Source of the DNA: Saprospiraceae bacterium
GTDB taxonomy: Bacteria; Bacteroidota; Bacteroidia; Chitinophagales; Saprospiraceae
Assembly (NCBI GenBank): GCA_016714445.1
Contig: JADJNF010000002.1
Span: 186,001-250,000 of the forward strand
Length of the DNA: 64,000 nt
Direction: 5' to 3'
Positions 46,536 through 55,975 of this stretch are shown here, in pieces. Position numbers and translations under genes: made by a program. Below the pieces are notes generated by a model, which was not told the origin of the DNA, did no database searches, and was given only the letters and a program-made list of their open reading frames with translations. Position 1 is the stretch's first letter, and each line of letters opens with the position of its first letter.

Positions 46536-47687
46536 TTAGGATAAATGTAAATCATCGATGATATCAGTGACATGTTCCAGTCCAACGGACAATCTGATCA
46601 AACCGTCAGAAATTCCTGCTGCATGGCGTTGCTCAGGCGTAAGTTTGGAATGTGTGGATGATGCCGGATGAGTAATAATGGTGCGTGTGTCGCCAAGATT
46701 GGCAGAAAGCGACATCATTTGTCTGCTGTCTATCATTTTTACACCTGCTTGCAATCCACCTTTTAATTCGAAACTTATCATACCACCACCGGCTTTCATT
46801 TGTTTGATGGCTGTTTCATATCCCGCATTTGAAGGCAAAAAAGGATATTTCACGACGCTGACTTCCGGCCTGCTTTCCAGCCATTGGGCTACTTTTCGTG
46901 CATTTTCACAATGTCTGTCCATCCTGATGGCGAGCGTTTCCAGGCTCTTTGAGAGTACCCATGCATTAAAAGGGGACAACGATGGCCCGGCATTTTTCAT
47001 AAAAGGATAAATCTGTTCTATGATTTCATTGGATGCTATAATGGCTCCTCCCATGACCCTACCCTGCCCGTCAATATATTTGGTGGCTGAATGTATAGAA
47101 ATATCAGCTCCCACAGTCAAAGGCCGCTGAAGATATGGTGTCGCAAAACAATTGTCTACCACCAGCAATATATCATGTTGCCGGCAAAAGTCACTAGCTG
47201 CTTTCAGGTCTATGATGTCCAAACCGGGATTGGAAGGTGTTTCAAGATATAATAATCTCGTAGTTGGTTTGACCAATGATTCCCATTGATGCATATCAAG
47301 TGGATTCAGGTAGTCATATTCAATACCCCATTTTGCCAGATAATCATCGTTGATTTTAAACGTAGAACCAAAAACAGCCCTGGACATGAGCAAATGATCT
47401 CCACTCTTCAGTAAAGATGCAAATGTGGCAAATATGGCTGCCATACCTGTTGATGTAGCGATACAATTTTCGCCTTCTTCCAGTGCTGCCATTTTGAGTT
47501 CAAATTCACGGACAGACGGATTGGTAAATCTGGAATAAATATTTCCGGTTTCTTCATTGGCAAACAAAGCACGCATATGTTCGGCATCATCAAAAACAAA
47601 GCTGGATGTTGCAAATATAGGTGTGGAATGCTCATGATGCTGCGACCTATCTGTTTGAGTTCTGATCGCCTTTGTCTCGAATTTCAT
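46536..47687 (-). CDS. metZ: O-succinylhomoserine sulfhydrylase (Cys/Met metabolism PLP enzyme), 383 aa
   Basis: A full-length fold-type I PLP enzyme of the Cys/Met metabolism family. The Schiff-base Lys lies in SATKYIDGQGRVMGG (about 195-209), whose GQGR motif is typical of MetZ rather than of cystathionine gamma-synthase. It makes homocysteine from O-succinyl-(or acetyl-)homoserine and sulfide. It follows osmC by 11 bp and precedes the membrane protein by 15 bp, a four-gene leftward operon. Confidence 0.88.
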   Translation of the reverse strand: MKFETKAIRTQTDRSQHHEHSTPIFATSSFVFDDAEHMRALFANEETGNIYSRFTNPSVREFELKMAALEEGENCIATSTGMAAIFATFASLLKSGDHLLMSRAVFGSTFKINDDYLAKWGIEYDYLNPLDMHQWESLVKPTTRLLYLETPSNPGLDIIDLKAASDFCRQHDILLVVDNCFATPYLQRPLTVGADISIHSATKYIDGQGRVMGGAIIASNEIIEQIYPFMKNAGPSLSPFNAWVLSKSLETLAIRMDRHCENARKVAQWLESRPEVSVVKYPFLPSNAGYETAIKQMKAGGGMISFELKGGLQAGVKMIDSRQMMSLSANLGDTRTIITHPASSTHSKLTPEQRHAAGISDGLIRLSVGLEHVTDIIDDLHLS

Positions 47688-47698
47688 TTCAGTCAGAT

Positions 47699-48115
47699 TT
47701 ATATAGTATCATTCCATTCAGGTATCCTCACTTCGACGCTATGGGTGATTTCTACTGATTTTGCAAGCATGATGGATACAGAACAATATTGTTCCATGGA
47801 CATATCGACTGCCTTTTGTGCTTTTTCCAGTTTTATGTCCCCGTTGATGATATAATGCATATGAATTTTGGTAAAAACAGCAGGAACAGCATCAGCACGG
47901 GTGCCTTCTATCTCTACATGTACAGATTTTAATTCCTGTCTCATTTTTTTGAGTATCATCTCCACGTCAATAGAACTACATGCTGCGGCGGCCATCAGTA
48001 CAGATTCCATCGGACTTACGGCTTCCTTGTTGCCGGAAAACTGGATACTCTGTCCACGCTCATTGGTTCCCTTAAAATTCATTTCCCCATGCGTGGATTC
48101 AACAAATACTTTCAT
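47699..48115 (-). CDS. OsmC family protein, 138 aa
   Basis: A complete OsmC/Ohr-like domain with SPMESVLMAAAACSSIDVEM (about 35-54) carrying the first redox Cys and a later YCSVSIML segment with the second. Such proteins reduce organic hydroperoxides or sequester thiol-reactive compounds. First gene of the operon continuing to metZ, divergent from the TPR-like membrane protein. Confidence 0.85.
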   Translation of the reverse strand: MKVFVESTHGEMNFKGTNERGQSIQFSGNKEAVSPMESVLMAAAACSSIDVEMILKKMRQELKSVHVEIEGTRADAVPAVFTKIHMHYIINGDIKLEKAQKAVDMSMEQYCSVSIMLAKSVEITHSVEVRIPEWNDTI

Positions 48116-48279
48116 TTCTAAAAAATTTAATTCTTAATAAACCTTACCACAAAAGTAAACAACCTGCACCTTTCCTCTGTAATTTTTATAAATTAATATC
48201 CACATTCATCATTGTAAACCAAAAAGACATTATTTTCGCACCCTGATTCAATCATCACAGCCATTAAAACAGTAAAAAT

Positions 48280-48891
48280 ATGTTTACCATAAATATTTAT
48301 ATAAAATTTGCCATCATAGGAATATGTCTGATAGGCGGTATTATTTTATCCTTTGTCCTGGGTATAGGATACACCTGGATTTTTATCATCATCGGATTAC
48401 TTTTTCTGGCCAGTTATCTGTTTTTGGGTACTGTGCAGTCAGCTTCAGAATTGCTGCAGGCCATGGATTTTGATGGAGCAGAACAAAGATTAAATCTGAC
48501 TTTTTTCCCTAAATTGCTGTATGTGACCAACAGAGCGTTTTATTTTATACTCAAAGGATCACTTGCAGCACAACGCAAAGACAATACAGCTGCTGAGGGA
48601 TATTTTAATGCTGCATTGGCACTCAATCTGCCTTCGGACAATGAAAAAGGAATGATTCTCCTTCAAATGGCAGGAATTCAGGCACAGAAAAACAACTGGA
48701 CAGGTGCAAAAAACTATTTTTATCAGGCCAAAAACCTTAGAATCACCGAACCACAACTCAAAGAACAGTTCAAACAGTTTGAAACTGCTATCAATAACAG
48801 AGGACAAATGAAAGTAGCCCAAAGTATGGGTATGAAAACGGGCCAAGCCATGATGCCGGGTGGCAAAAGAAGAAGGCCAAAAATGAGATAA
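48280..48891 (+). CDS. Membrane protein with TPR-like region, 203 aa
   Basis: Two N-terminal spans (about 6-50) precede a soluble helical part with two or three TPR-like repeats (about 85-165) and a basic tail (PGGKRRRPK). It is likely inner-membrane anchored with a cytosolic helical domain. Family not recognised. Confidence 0.65.
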   Translation: MFTINIYIKFAIIGICLIGGIILSFVLGIGYTWIFIIIGLLFLASYLFLGTVQSASELLQAMDFDGAEQRLNLTFFPKLLYVTNRAFYFILKGSLAAQRKDNTAAEGYFNAALALNLPSDNEKGMILLQMAGIQAQKNNWTGAKNYFYQAKNLRITEPQLKEQFKQFETAINNRGQMKVAQSMGMKTGQAMMPGGKRRRPKMR

Positions 48892-48909
48892 CTTTTTCAG
48901 GAGGACAAT

Positions 48910-49854
48910 TTACTTTGTCATCCTGATTTCCTGCAAGCCTGATTGAATTTCTTTCTGATAAACCCTGATATAATCTATGTCCATGTAATTTGGGTAAACC
49001 GGTTTTTTTTCTTTGTGCTTGCGGCATTGGGATTGGTTGGCAATGACCTGAACGGGTTCCCCATAATTGGGAAAAGAAGGTTCCATCAGGTATTCGCCGG
49101 GCTTTATATTACAGTTATTGACCGGTCGGCCTTTGAGATCATAATATTTCGGTACATATCTGACCATAATGTCGTCAATGTAATACTTGATCATATGTGG
49201 TTCGTATTCCACACTGAATGTATGATATTCCTTTGAAAAATCTATATCAAAATCAATGATTTTAGATTGGCTGCTATAACATGGAGCACCTTTTTTGGGG
49301 TTGTCATTGGGGCACTTGTCAGACATCCAGTTATGTATAGAAAACTCTATTTTTTCGGTTCCTTTGCAGATAAACTCAAAGATATCAATCTCTGTATTCC
49401 AACCAAATATCCAGAAAGCAGGCCATTGTTGTTTCCCCTTAGGCAATTTGCAGCGTATTTCGTATTTACTGTATGTTTTAAATTGCTGTTTGGAATGCAC
49501 CACGCCTGAAGTATAATCAAAAGATTTACCAAACCATTCTCCTTTTATTTTATCTGTTTTAAGCTTCAGGATGCCATTTTCAAGGATACAATTTTCATCC
49601 CGATAAATATTTGCAGACACGTGGGTCCTGCAGAAAGCACAAGAATCAGGTTGAGAAACCGGACCGTAAGGATAAAAAGTGTACCATTTGGATGTGTCCA
49701 GTTTTTCTCCATTAAATTCATCATGAAATACAAGTTTATAATCCTCACTTACACACTGCTGCGACTGGTCAAGCAATACTTTCACCTTTTTTGCCTGAGC
49801 GGATACATGCCATGATAACAGAAATAATATACTAAATAACAGATACTTACACAT
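48910..49854 (-). CDS. Glycoside hydrolase family 16 (laminarinase-like), 314 aa
   Basis: A signal peptide (1-19, ending SAQA) precedes a GH16 jelly-roll. The catalytic signature EIDIFEF (about 154-160) contains the two Glu and intervening Asp expected for retaining beta-1,3-glucanase or related activity. It lies 3 bp after the recQ stop on the same strand, an odd operon partner. Secreted or periplasmic; substrate unassigned. Confidence 0.9.
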   Translation of the reverse strand: MCKYLLFSILFLLSWHVSAQAKKVKVLLDQSQQCVSEDYKLVFHDEFNGEKLDTSKWYTFYPYGPVSQPDSCAFCRTHVSANIYRDENCILENGILKLKTDKIKGEWFGKSFDYTSGVVHSKQQFKTYSKYEIRCKLPKGKQQWPAFWIFGWNTEIDIFEFICKGTEKIEFSIHNWMSDKCPNDNPKKGAPCYSSQSKIIDFDIDFSKEYHTFSVEYEPHMIKYYIDDIMVRYVPKYYDLKGRPVNNCNIKPGEYLMEPSFPNYGEPVQVIANQSQCRKHKEKKPVYPNYMDIDYIRVYQKEIQSGLQEIRMTK

Positions 49855-49857
49855 ATA

Positions 49858-51993
49858 TTATTTTTTACTGCTTTTAATTATAACTGCCAGAGCAAGCCTG
49901 ATCTTATGAAATTCAATCGGAGCTATCAAACGCTCCGCGATGGCTGCCAATGCCATTTCCTGACCTGTTTTATTCCACGCTTCCTGTACCAAACTTACTT
50001 CTTCCATTGAGACATATTTAAATATGTCTACAGGTTCATCCTTGGTATACAAATATGCCAAATGTGAATAAATGGTAGTTTCTGACATTTCTCTGGCTTT
50101 TGCAATTTCAGCCGGTGTAAATCCTTCTTTGTAAAGATCAAGTGTTTCGATGTATGTCTGTCCTTTTACATTTTTCACTATATCCTGCGACGCCAGAAAA
50201 CCCTGGATGATGGCCAGAATATCTTTCCCATACTGTTCCATTTTAACCTTACCTATCCCTTCTACATTCAGGAGGTCTGCTGTAGTGGATGGTTTTGAAG
50301 CCACCACATTTTCGAAAACTTTATCGCTGAAAATAACGTAAGCCGGCACTTGTTTTTGTTTTGCCAGCTCTGACCGCCATTCCTTGAGCCGTTTCATGAG
50401 TTCATCTTCCAGCAGTAATTTCTTTTGTTTTGGCTTTTCCTTTTCGACTACAAGATTGGTGGAATTCAAGTCTACCAGCCTTACTTTTTTACCTTCAAAA
50501 AGCACTTCTTTGGTGAGTGGCGTTGATTTAAGCTTAAAATGATCGGTGTAATCTATTCGGATATATCCCTGATTGATGAGTTGGGTGATGTATATTTTCC
50601 AATTGATAAAGGAGATATCTTTGCCGGCACCGAATGTTCTGATCTGATCGTATCCACCTTCCCGAACTTCTGCCCTGTAAGATCCGCGAAGCACATCTAT
50701 CAATAGATTTAGACCAACATTTTCATTGCATCTGACTACTGCCGACAATGCTTTTTGTGCCGTTATCGTAGCATCTATACTTTTGGGTGGTGCCAGACAA
50801 TTATCACAGTGGCGGCAAGGTTCTGATCTGAATTCACCAAAGTAGTTCAATACCAGATTTGTGCGGCATTCATTGGCGGAAGCATATTCCCACATGCGCT
50901 CCAGTTTTGCATACTGTACGGTTTTAAATTCTTCATTGGCCTGGCTGTCATCAATAAATTTTTTGAGCATGATATAATCTCCCCAACTATAAAAAAGCAA
51001 TGCCTGAGCGGGAGTGCCATCTCTGCCCGCTCTGCCGATCTCCTGGTAATATCCTTCCAGATTTTTGGGCATGGCATAATGAATGATCCAACGTATATTG
51101 CTTTTATCTATTCCCATCCCAAAGGCAATGGTGGCACAAATAAACTGAATTTTATCATCCTGAAAATCTTTCTGCACCCGCTTCCTGTCGTCAGCATCCA
51201 TTCCTGCATGATAAAAATCACAATTAAATCCTGTCTGCCGGAGTTTAGCAGATAGTTTTTCTGTTTCCTTGCGGCTGAGACAATAGATAATGCCACTTTT
51301 TTCTTTGGCTTTCAATAAAAAATCGACAGTTTGTCTGTATTTCTGTTCTGCAGGCCGGGCTTCGGTGGTTATATTTTTTCGTTCAAAACTGGACACAAAA
51401 ACTTCCGGATTATTCAGATGGAGCTGTCTGCAAATATCATTTTGGGTAGCTGCATCCGCTGTGGCAGTAAGCGCGATAAAAGGAACATGGGCAAATCCGT
51501 CCCTGATTTTATTGAGCAATACATAATCAGGTCTGAAATCATTGCCCCAAACAGAAACACAGTGCGCTTCATCTATGGCAAACAGACTGATATCCAGTGA
51601 TTTTAATAAAGCGGTAAACCCCGGTGCATTGATTCTTTCCGGTGAGACATACAACAATTTAATGTCACCCTTTATAAGCCTTTGTTCAGTTTCTACCTGT
51701 TCTGCACGGGACATGTTGGAATGAAAAGCAGCTACTTTGACGCCGGATAGATGCAGTGCAGTGACCTGGTCATTCATCAAAGCAATCAGGGGAGAAACCA
51801 CTACAGTAAGACCCGGCAGCATCAAAGCCGGCAACTGATAACAAAGAGATTTACCTCCACCAGTCGGCATAACCACCAGACTATCATGCCCTGCCAGCAC
51901 ATGGTCTATGATAGCACTCTGATCTGATCTGAATGAAGTAAACCCCCAGATATCTTTTAGTATGCTATATTTGTGCTGTTGTATGGAAGTCAT
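49858..51993 (-). CDS. recQ: RecQ family ATP-dependent DNA helicase, 711 aa
   Basis: All helicase motifs are visible: Walker A MPTGGGKSLCYQLP (about 42-55), DEAH in FAIDEAHCVSVWGNDFRPDY, motif VI QEIGRAGRDG, and a zinc-binding region with CRHCDNC (about 392-398). RQC, HRDC and C-terminal HTH-like segments follow, matching the full bacterial RecQ. It unwinds DNA during recombinational repair. Divergent from the 3-methyladenine glycosylase gene across a homopolymer-rich promoter region. Confidence 0.95.
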   Translation of the reverse strand: MTSIQQHKYSILKDIWGFTSFRSDQSAIIDHVLAGHDSLVVMPTGGGKSLCYQLPALMLPGLTVVVSPLIALMNDQVTALHLSGVKVAAFHSNMSRAEQVETEQRLIKGDIKLLYVSPERINAPGFTALLKSLDISLFAIDEAHCVSVWGNDFRPDYVLLNKIRDGFAHVPFIALTATADAATQNDICRQLHLNNPEVFVSSFERKNITTEARPAEQKYRQTVDFLLKAKEKSGIIYCLSRKETEKLSAKLRQTGFNCDFYHAGMDADDRKRVQKDFQDDKIQFICATIAFGMGIDKSNIRWIIHYAMPKNLEGYYQEIGRAGRDGTPAQALLFYSWGDYIMLKKFIDDSQANEEFKTVQYAKLERMWEYASANECRTNLVLNYFGEFRSEPCRHCDNCLAPPKSIDATITAQKALSAVVRCNENVGLNLLIDVLRGSYRAEVREGGYDQIRTFGAGKDISFINWKIYITQLINQGYIRIDYTDHFKLKSTPLTKEVLFEGKKVRLVDLNSTNLVVEKEKPKQKKLLLEDELMKRLKEWRSELAKQKQVPAYVIFSDKVFENVVASKPSTTADLLNVEGIGKVKMEQYGKDILAIIQGFLASQDIVKNVKGQTYIETLDLYKEGFTPAEIAKAREMSETTIYSHLAYLYTKDEPVDIFKYVSMEEVSLVQEAWNKTGQEMALAAIAERLIAPIEFHKIRLALAVIIKSSKK

Positions 51994-52125
51994 TGTGTAA
52001 GTTTTTTTACGATCAAAAGTACAATTTTATTTTATACCGACGGGGGGATATTTTTAGGAGGGGGGGGTTTTAGGCCAAAAAAAAAAAAAACACCAAAAAT
52101 TTTGTAAACCTAACTCGAGTATAAG
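51994..52125. promoter_or_regulatory. Homopolymer-rich divergent promoter region (recQ / mpg)
   Basis: The 132-bp gap contains G6 (52042-52047), G8 (52060-52067) and A14 (52077-52090), which stand out from surrounding DNA. Both divergent genes encode DNA-repair enzymes. Promoter elements cannot be placed. Confidence 0.6.
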
Positions 52126-52767
52126 ATGGATCAAAATGTTCATGTATTGCCCCAAACTTTTTACCAAAGCACTGATGTAGTTCATTTGGCAAAACAACTT
52201 CTGGGCAAAATAGTCATAAGTGACATCGAAGGTAAAATCACTTCAGGAATCATAGTAGAAACTGAAGCTTACCGTGGGCCTGATGACAAAGGATGCCATG
52301 CATACGGCGGCAGGTATACAGAAAGGACCAGGACCATGTATGCGATCGGAGGTACTGTGTATGTATATATTTGTTACGGCATGCATCCGATGTTCAATGT
52401 AGTCACCGGCCCTGAAGGAGATGCTCATGCTATTCTGATCAGAGCGATAGAGCCACTGAACGGCGCAGAGATCATGCTGGAAAGGAGAAACATGTCCTTT
52501 GCAAAAACTGATCTCACCAATGGTCCGGGAAAACTCGCTGTATCTCTGGGTATCACCAAAGAAATGAATGGCAGTCTGTTGTATGAAAAGGAATCAACAA
52601 TATACATCAAATCAGGCAATATTGTCGTAGAAGAAAAAGATATTGTATCCGGTCCCCGGGTTGGGATGAGTGTTCATGTAGGTCCTTGCGCACACAGGCC
52701 GTGGCGATTTTACATCAGAGATAATCCGTGGGTGAGTAAACCGTTGGTTGTAAATTACAAGTGGTGA
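52126..52767 (+). CDS. 3-methyladenine DNA glycosylase (Mpg/AAG family), 213 aa
   Basis: A full-length AAG-type glycosylase: ETEAYRGPDDKGCHAYGGRYT (Glu and substrate-binding residues, quoted region about 45-65), YVYICYGMHPMFNVVT and GPGKLAVSLGI are the family motifs. It excises alkylated purines from DNA. Divergent from recQ. Confidence 0.93.
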   Translation: MDQNVHVLPQTFYQSTDVVHLAKQLLGKIVISDIEGKITSGIIVETEAYRGPDDKGCHAYGGRYTERTRTMYAIGGTVYVYICYGMHPMFNVVTGPEGDAHAILIRAIEPLNGAEIMLERRNMSFAKTDLTNGPGKLAVSLGITKEMNGSLLYEKESTIYIKSGNIVVEEKDIVSGPRVGMSVHVGPCAHRPWRFYIRDNPWVSKPLVVNYKW

Positions 52768-52913
52768 AAATTAATGGGTGAATTAGAGAATGGAAGAAGA
52801 AATGAATGGGAGAATGATTAAATGAGTGAGTGTTCGAATGAATGAGTGCCTGAACTATTATTTTATTAATTTGGGGCTGAATTGGCTGGATGAATAGGGT
52901 TCATTAAATATAC

Positions 52914-52954
52914 CTTAAAAAAAATACCCGAACTGACATTCATCAATCCGGGCA
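52914..52954 (-). terminator. Rho-independent terminator of ftsK
   Basis: On the minus strand CCCGGATTGA pairs with TCAGTTCGGG (10 bp, two wobbles) around ATGAATG, followed by a run of eight T. It begins 26 bp after the ftsK stop. Confidence 0.8.
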
Positions 52955-52979
52955 TTTTAGGGTCTTAAAAAAAATATTC

Positions 52980-55508
52980 TTATCTGTTTCTGAGCGATGT
53001 CAGAAAGTTGTTCAATTCATCTATGGAGTAAAAAAGCACTTCTCTTGGTTTGCTTCCCTGTGCAGGCCCTACTATGCCCAACTGTTCCATCTGATCCATG
53101 ATCCTTCCCGCTCTGTTGTACCCCAACTGCATCTTGCGCTGTATCAATGAAGTGGAACCGTGCTGCGCAGAAATGATCAATCTGGCTGCTTCATCAAAAT
53201 TTTCGTCCAGGTCAGAAATTTTAAGATCAGAATTTCCTGCTCCTTCATCATCATTTTTGTACTCCGGAAGATAGAATGGTTCAGCAAAGCCCTGCTGGTC
53301 AGCGATATGCTTGATCACATTTTCTACTTCAGGTGTATCGACAAAAGCACACTGAAGTCTGATATTGGTACTTCCTATTGACAACAACATATCTCCTGCA
53401 CCAATCAGCTGATCTGCTCCGCCTCCGTCAAGAATCGTTCTGGAGTCTATTTTTGATGTCACTTTGAAAGCAAGTCTTGCAGGGAAATTGGCTTTGATTA
53501 TTCCCGTAATGATATTGACGGACGGACGCTGTGTAGCTATGATCAGGTGGATTCCAATGGCTCTCGCCAATTGTGCCAACCTGGCTATGGGCAATTCAAC
53601 TTCTTTGCCTGCAGTCATAATAAGGTCAGCAAACTCATCTATTACCAATACGATATATGGTAAAAACTTGTGGCCTTCCTTAGGACTCAGTTTTCTGTCC
53701 GTAAATTTTTCATTGTATTCATTCAGATTACGAACCCTTGCCTTTTTCAGCAAATCATATCTGTTGTCCATCTCTACACATAGTGAATTTAGTGTATTGA
53801 TCACTTTGCTTGTCTCCGTGATGATAGGTTCATCCTGATCCGGTAAAAACGCCAGGTAATGCTGATCCAGGTGTCCATAAGGAAACAACTCTACCTTTTT
53901 GGGATCTATAAGTACCAGTTTTACCTGTGACGGATGTTTTTTATAGAGAAGAGACATCAGGATGGCATTGATACCTACTGATTTTCCCTGACCAGTAGCA
54001 CCTGCCACCAATAAGTGCGGCATTTTGGCCAGATCTGCCACAAAAACTTCATTTGAAATCGTTTTTCCCAATGCGATAGGAAGCGCCATTTTTGTCTGGG
54101 TAAATTTTTCAGACATGAGCAACTCCTTCAGAGAAACGATCTGTTTATTTTTATTAGGTACTTCAATACCTATCGTGCCCTTACCGGGAATAGGTGCAAT
54201 GATTCTGATACCCAAAGCGGACAAACTCAAGGCTATATCATCTTCGAGATTTTTAATCTTAGATATCTTAACACCCGGAGCAGGTACAATTTCGTATAAC
54301 GTTACGGTTGGCCCTATTGTAGCCCGGATTTTAGTGATTTCAATTTTATAATTGAGTAATGTTGCTATGATCTGATCTTTGTTGGCTTCCAGTTCAGATC
54401 TGTCCACTTCGACTTTCTGATCTGCATAATCCAGTAAAAGGTCGATCGAAGGCATTTTAAATCTGGACAAATCTGCGGTAGGATCATAAGGTTCCATATC
54501 ATCTTCCAGCTTGATCGCTTCTATTTCCGTTTCAGGAGCGACAGGAACTTTAGCCAGTATTGGGCCTACTTCATCAAAATCAAATTTTGATACATCAGAC
54601 TTCGCTTCATCATGCCCAAAGTCCAGTTCGAGATCAGGATTGGTATTGTATGAAGCGGCTTTTGCAGATGCTGCTGCTGCAGGAAGATCAAACTCCAGTT
54701 CGTGGCGATTTGATCCATCCTTTGCGTCAGCGGTGTTGGTCGGTGGGATGGCCCCCTCCCGGCCTTGGGAACCGGAGGGCCTTAAAGTCTGTAAAAATAA
54801 TTCTTCTATATCGTCCGTCAGATTTTCAACGGTGCTTTTTCCTTTTTTAGGTTTTATTTCTGATTCTTCCATTCCTTTGAAAAAATCCATGGAGATGGAT
54901 GGCATACTAATACCGGCCAAAGGATTACTGAAAGTCAGATTATCAAAATTGGGATTAAATCTCCACATTATGTAGGCGCCCATGGTAAACAGCAACAGGA
55001 AAAACAATCCTATCTGGCCAATAAAATTTGTCAGCCAGAAACAAGTACTTTCGCCGAATGCACCTCCCCAAGTAAACTCAGACCTTCGGAATACGAACTC
55101 CAGCACCAGGGAAAAAAATGCCATGATTACAAAAGAGTTTCTTGCAAAAATCATAAATGGTATGAGTGATCTTCTTCTGACGAGATCCAAACCCAATCTG
55201 ATGAGCAGTACAACAAAGATCATGGAAGGAAGACCAAATCCCCAATAAAAAAACATATTGGAAATAATGGCACCTAATCTACCCAGCCAATTCTGAACAC
55301 TCAGGTCGCCCTGCATCAGCATACCCCATGAAAATCTCAAAACTTTATCCTGGTCCATCTTCCATGTATAGAGGTAGGATACAAATGCAATAGCAAGATA
55401 GATCGCTGCAAGGATAAGAATTACACCAAATATTTTGGGCAATCTTTCATCACGCCAGTTGAAGCGGGGTTTGGCGCTGTCTTTCGGTTTTTGCTTTTTG
55501 GAAGCCAT
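52980..55508 (-). CDS. ftsK: FtsK/SpoIIIE DNA translocase, 842 aa
   Basis: Four N-terminal membrane spans (about 30-185), a variable Ser/Asp-rich linker, and the RecA-like motor with Walker A GATGQGKSVG (about 500-509), the VLVIDEFADL Walker B, and TQRPSVNIITG. The gamma winged-helix domain (HGSTSLIQRKMQLGYNRAGR, residues near 785) recognises KOPS-type sequences. It segregates chromosome termini at division. Length is typical. Confidence 0.95.
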   Translation of the reverse strand: MASKKQKPKDSAKPRFNWRDERLPKIFGVILILAAIYLAIAFVSYLYTWKMDQDKVLRFSWGMLMQGDLSVQNWLGRLGAIISNMFFYWGFGLPSMIFVVLLIRLGLDLVRRRSLIPFMIFARNSFVIMAFFSLVLEFVFRRSEFTWGGAFGESTCFWLTNFIGQIGLFFLLLFTMGAYIMWRFNPNFDNLTFSNPLAGISMPSISMDFFKGMEESEIKPKKGKSTVENLTDDIEELFLQTLRPSGSQGREGAIPPTNTADAKDGSNRHELEFDLPAAAASAKAASYNTNPDLELDFGHDEAKSDVSKFDFDEVGPILAKVPVAPETEIEAIKLEDDMEPYDPTADLSRFKMPSIDLLLDYADQKVEVDRSELEANKDQIIATLLNYKIEITKIRATIGPTVTLYEIVPAPGVKISKIKNLEDDIALSLSALGIRIIAPIPGKGTIGIEVPNKNKQIVSLKELLMSEKFTQTKMALPIALGKTISNEVFVADLAKMPHLLVAGATGQGKSVGINAILMSLLYKKHPSQVKLVLIDPKKVELFPYGHLDQHYLAFLPDQDEPIITETSKVINTLNSLCVEMDNRYDLLKKARVRNLNEYNEKFTDRKLSPKEGHKFLPYIVLVIDEFADLIMTAGKEVELPIARLAQLARAIGIHLIIATQRPSVNIITGIIKANFPARLAFKVTSKIDSRTILDGGGADQLIGAGDMLLSIGSTNIRLQCAFVDTPEVENVIKHIADQQGFAEPFYLPEYKNDDEGAGNSDLKISDLDENFDEAARLIISAQHGSTSLIQRKMQLGYNRAGRIMDQMEQLGIVGPAQGSKPREVLFYSIDELNNFLTSLRNR

Positions 55509-55906
55509 ACTTGAATCGGTTTTTTAAAATAAATACTCCTGTTTCACTCAAATCATTTCGTTAACCCAAAAGACAAAGACAAAACAGCAAAACAGGCATC
55601 GTAAAAAGGCCGAAGTTAATGTCAGGTATGCTGTAAAATTATCCTTATAAAATTTTTTGTATTTAATATATGTCCTACTGGAATGAAATAATTTCAGGAC
55701 AAAGATAAATGGAATAATTTTCATATTAAAATAATTTGTAATATATTTTTATCATCATATCAATATTATACAATTAATATAATAATGTAATATTTAAAAG
55801 TATCTCAATTTCATGGGGTTATCCATTTTATGCTTTGTTCTATCCTCATTAAAAAACCTAATGATTATAGTCATCCCTGAAGTTAAAAATTTAAAATCAT
55901 CTATAT
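55509..55906. other. AT-rich intergenic region
   Basis: Very AT-rich sequence between divergent genes; no ORF, hairpin or repeat of note. It presumably holds the promoters of ftsK and the dehydrogenase. Confidence 0.5.
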
Positions 55907-55975
55907 TTGCGGCAATTTTACCGGAATAGCCAAAAAAAGCAGTTCCGTTTTATCCTAACCAAACCAAATAACATC

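Noticed and set aside
54511..54975. 154-codon plus-strand frame inside ftsK
   Set aside because: Antisense shadow of the Ser-rich ftsK linker.
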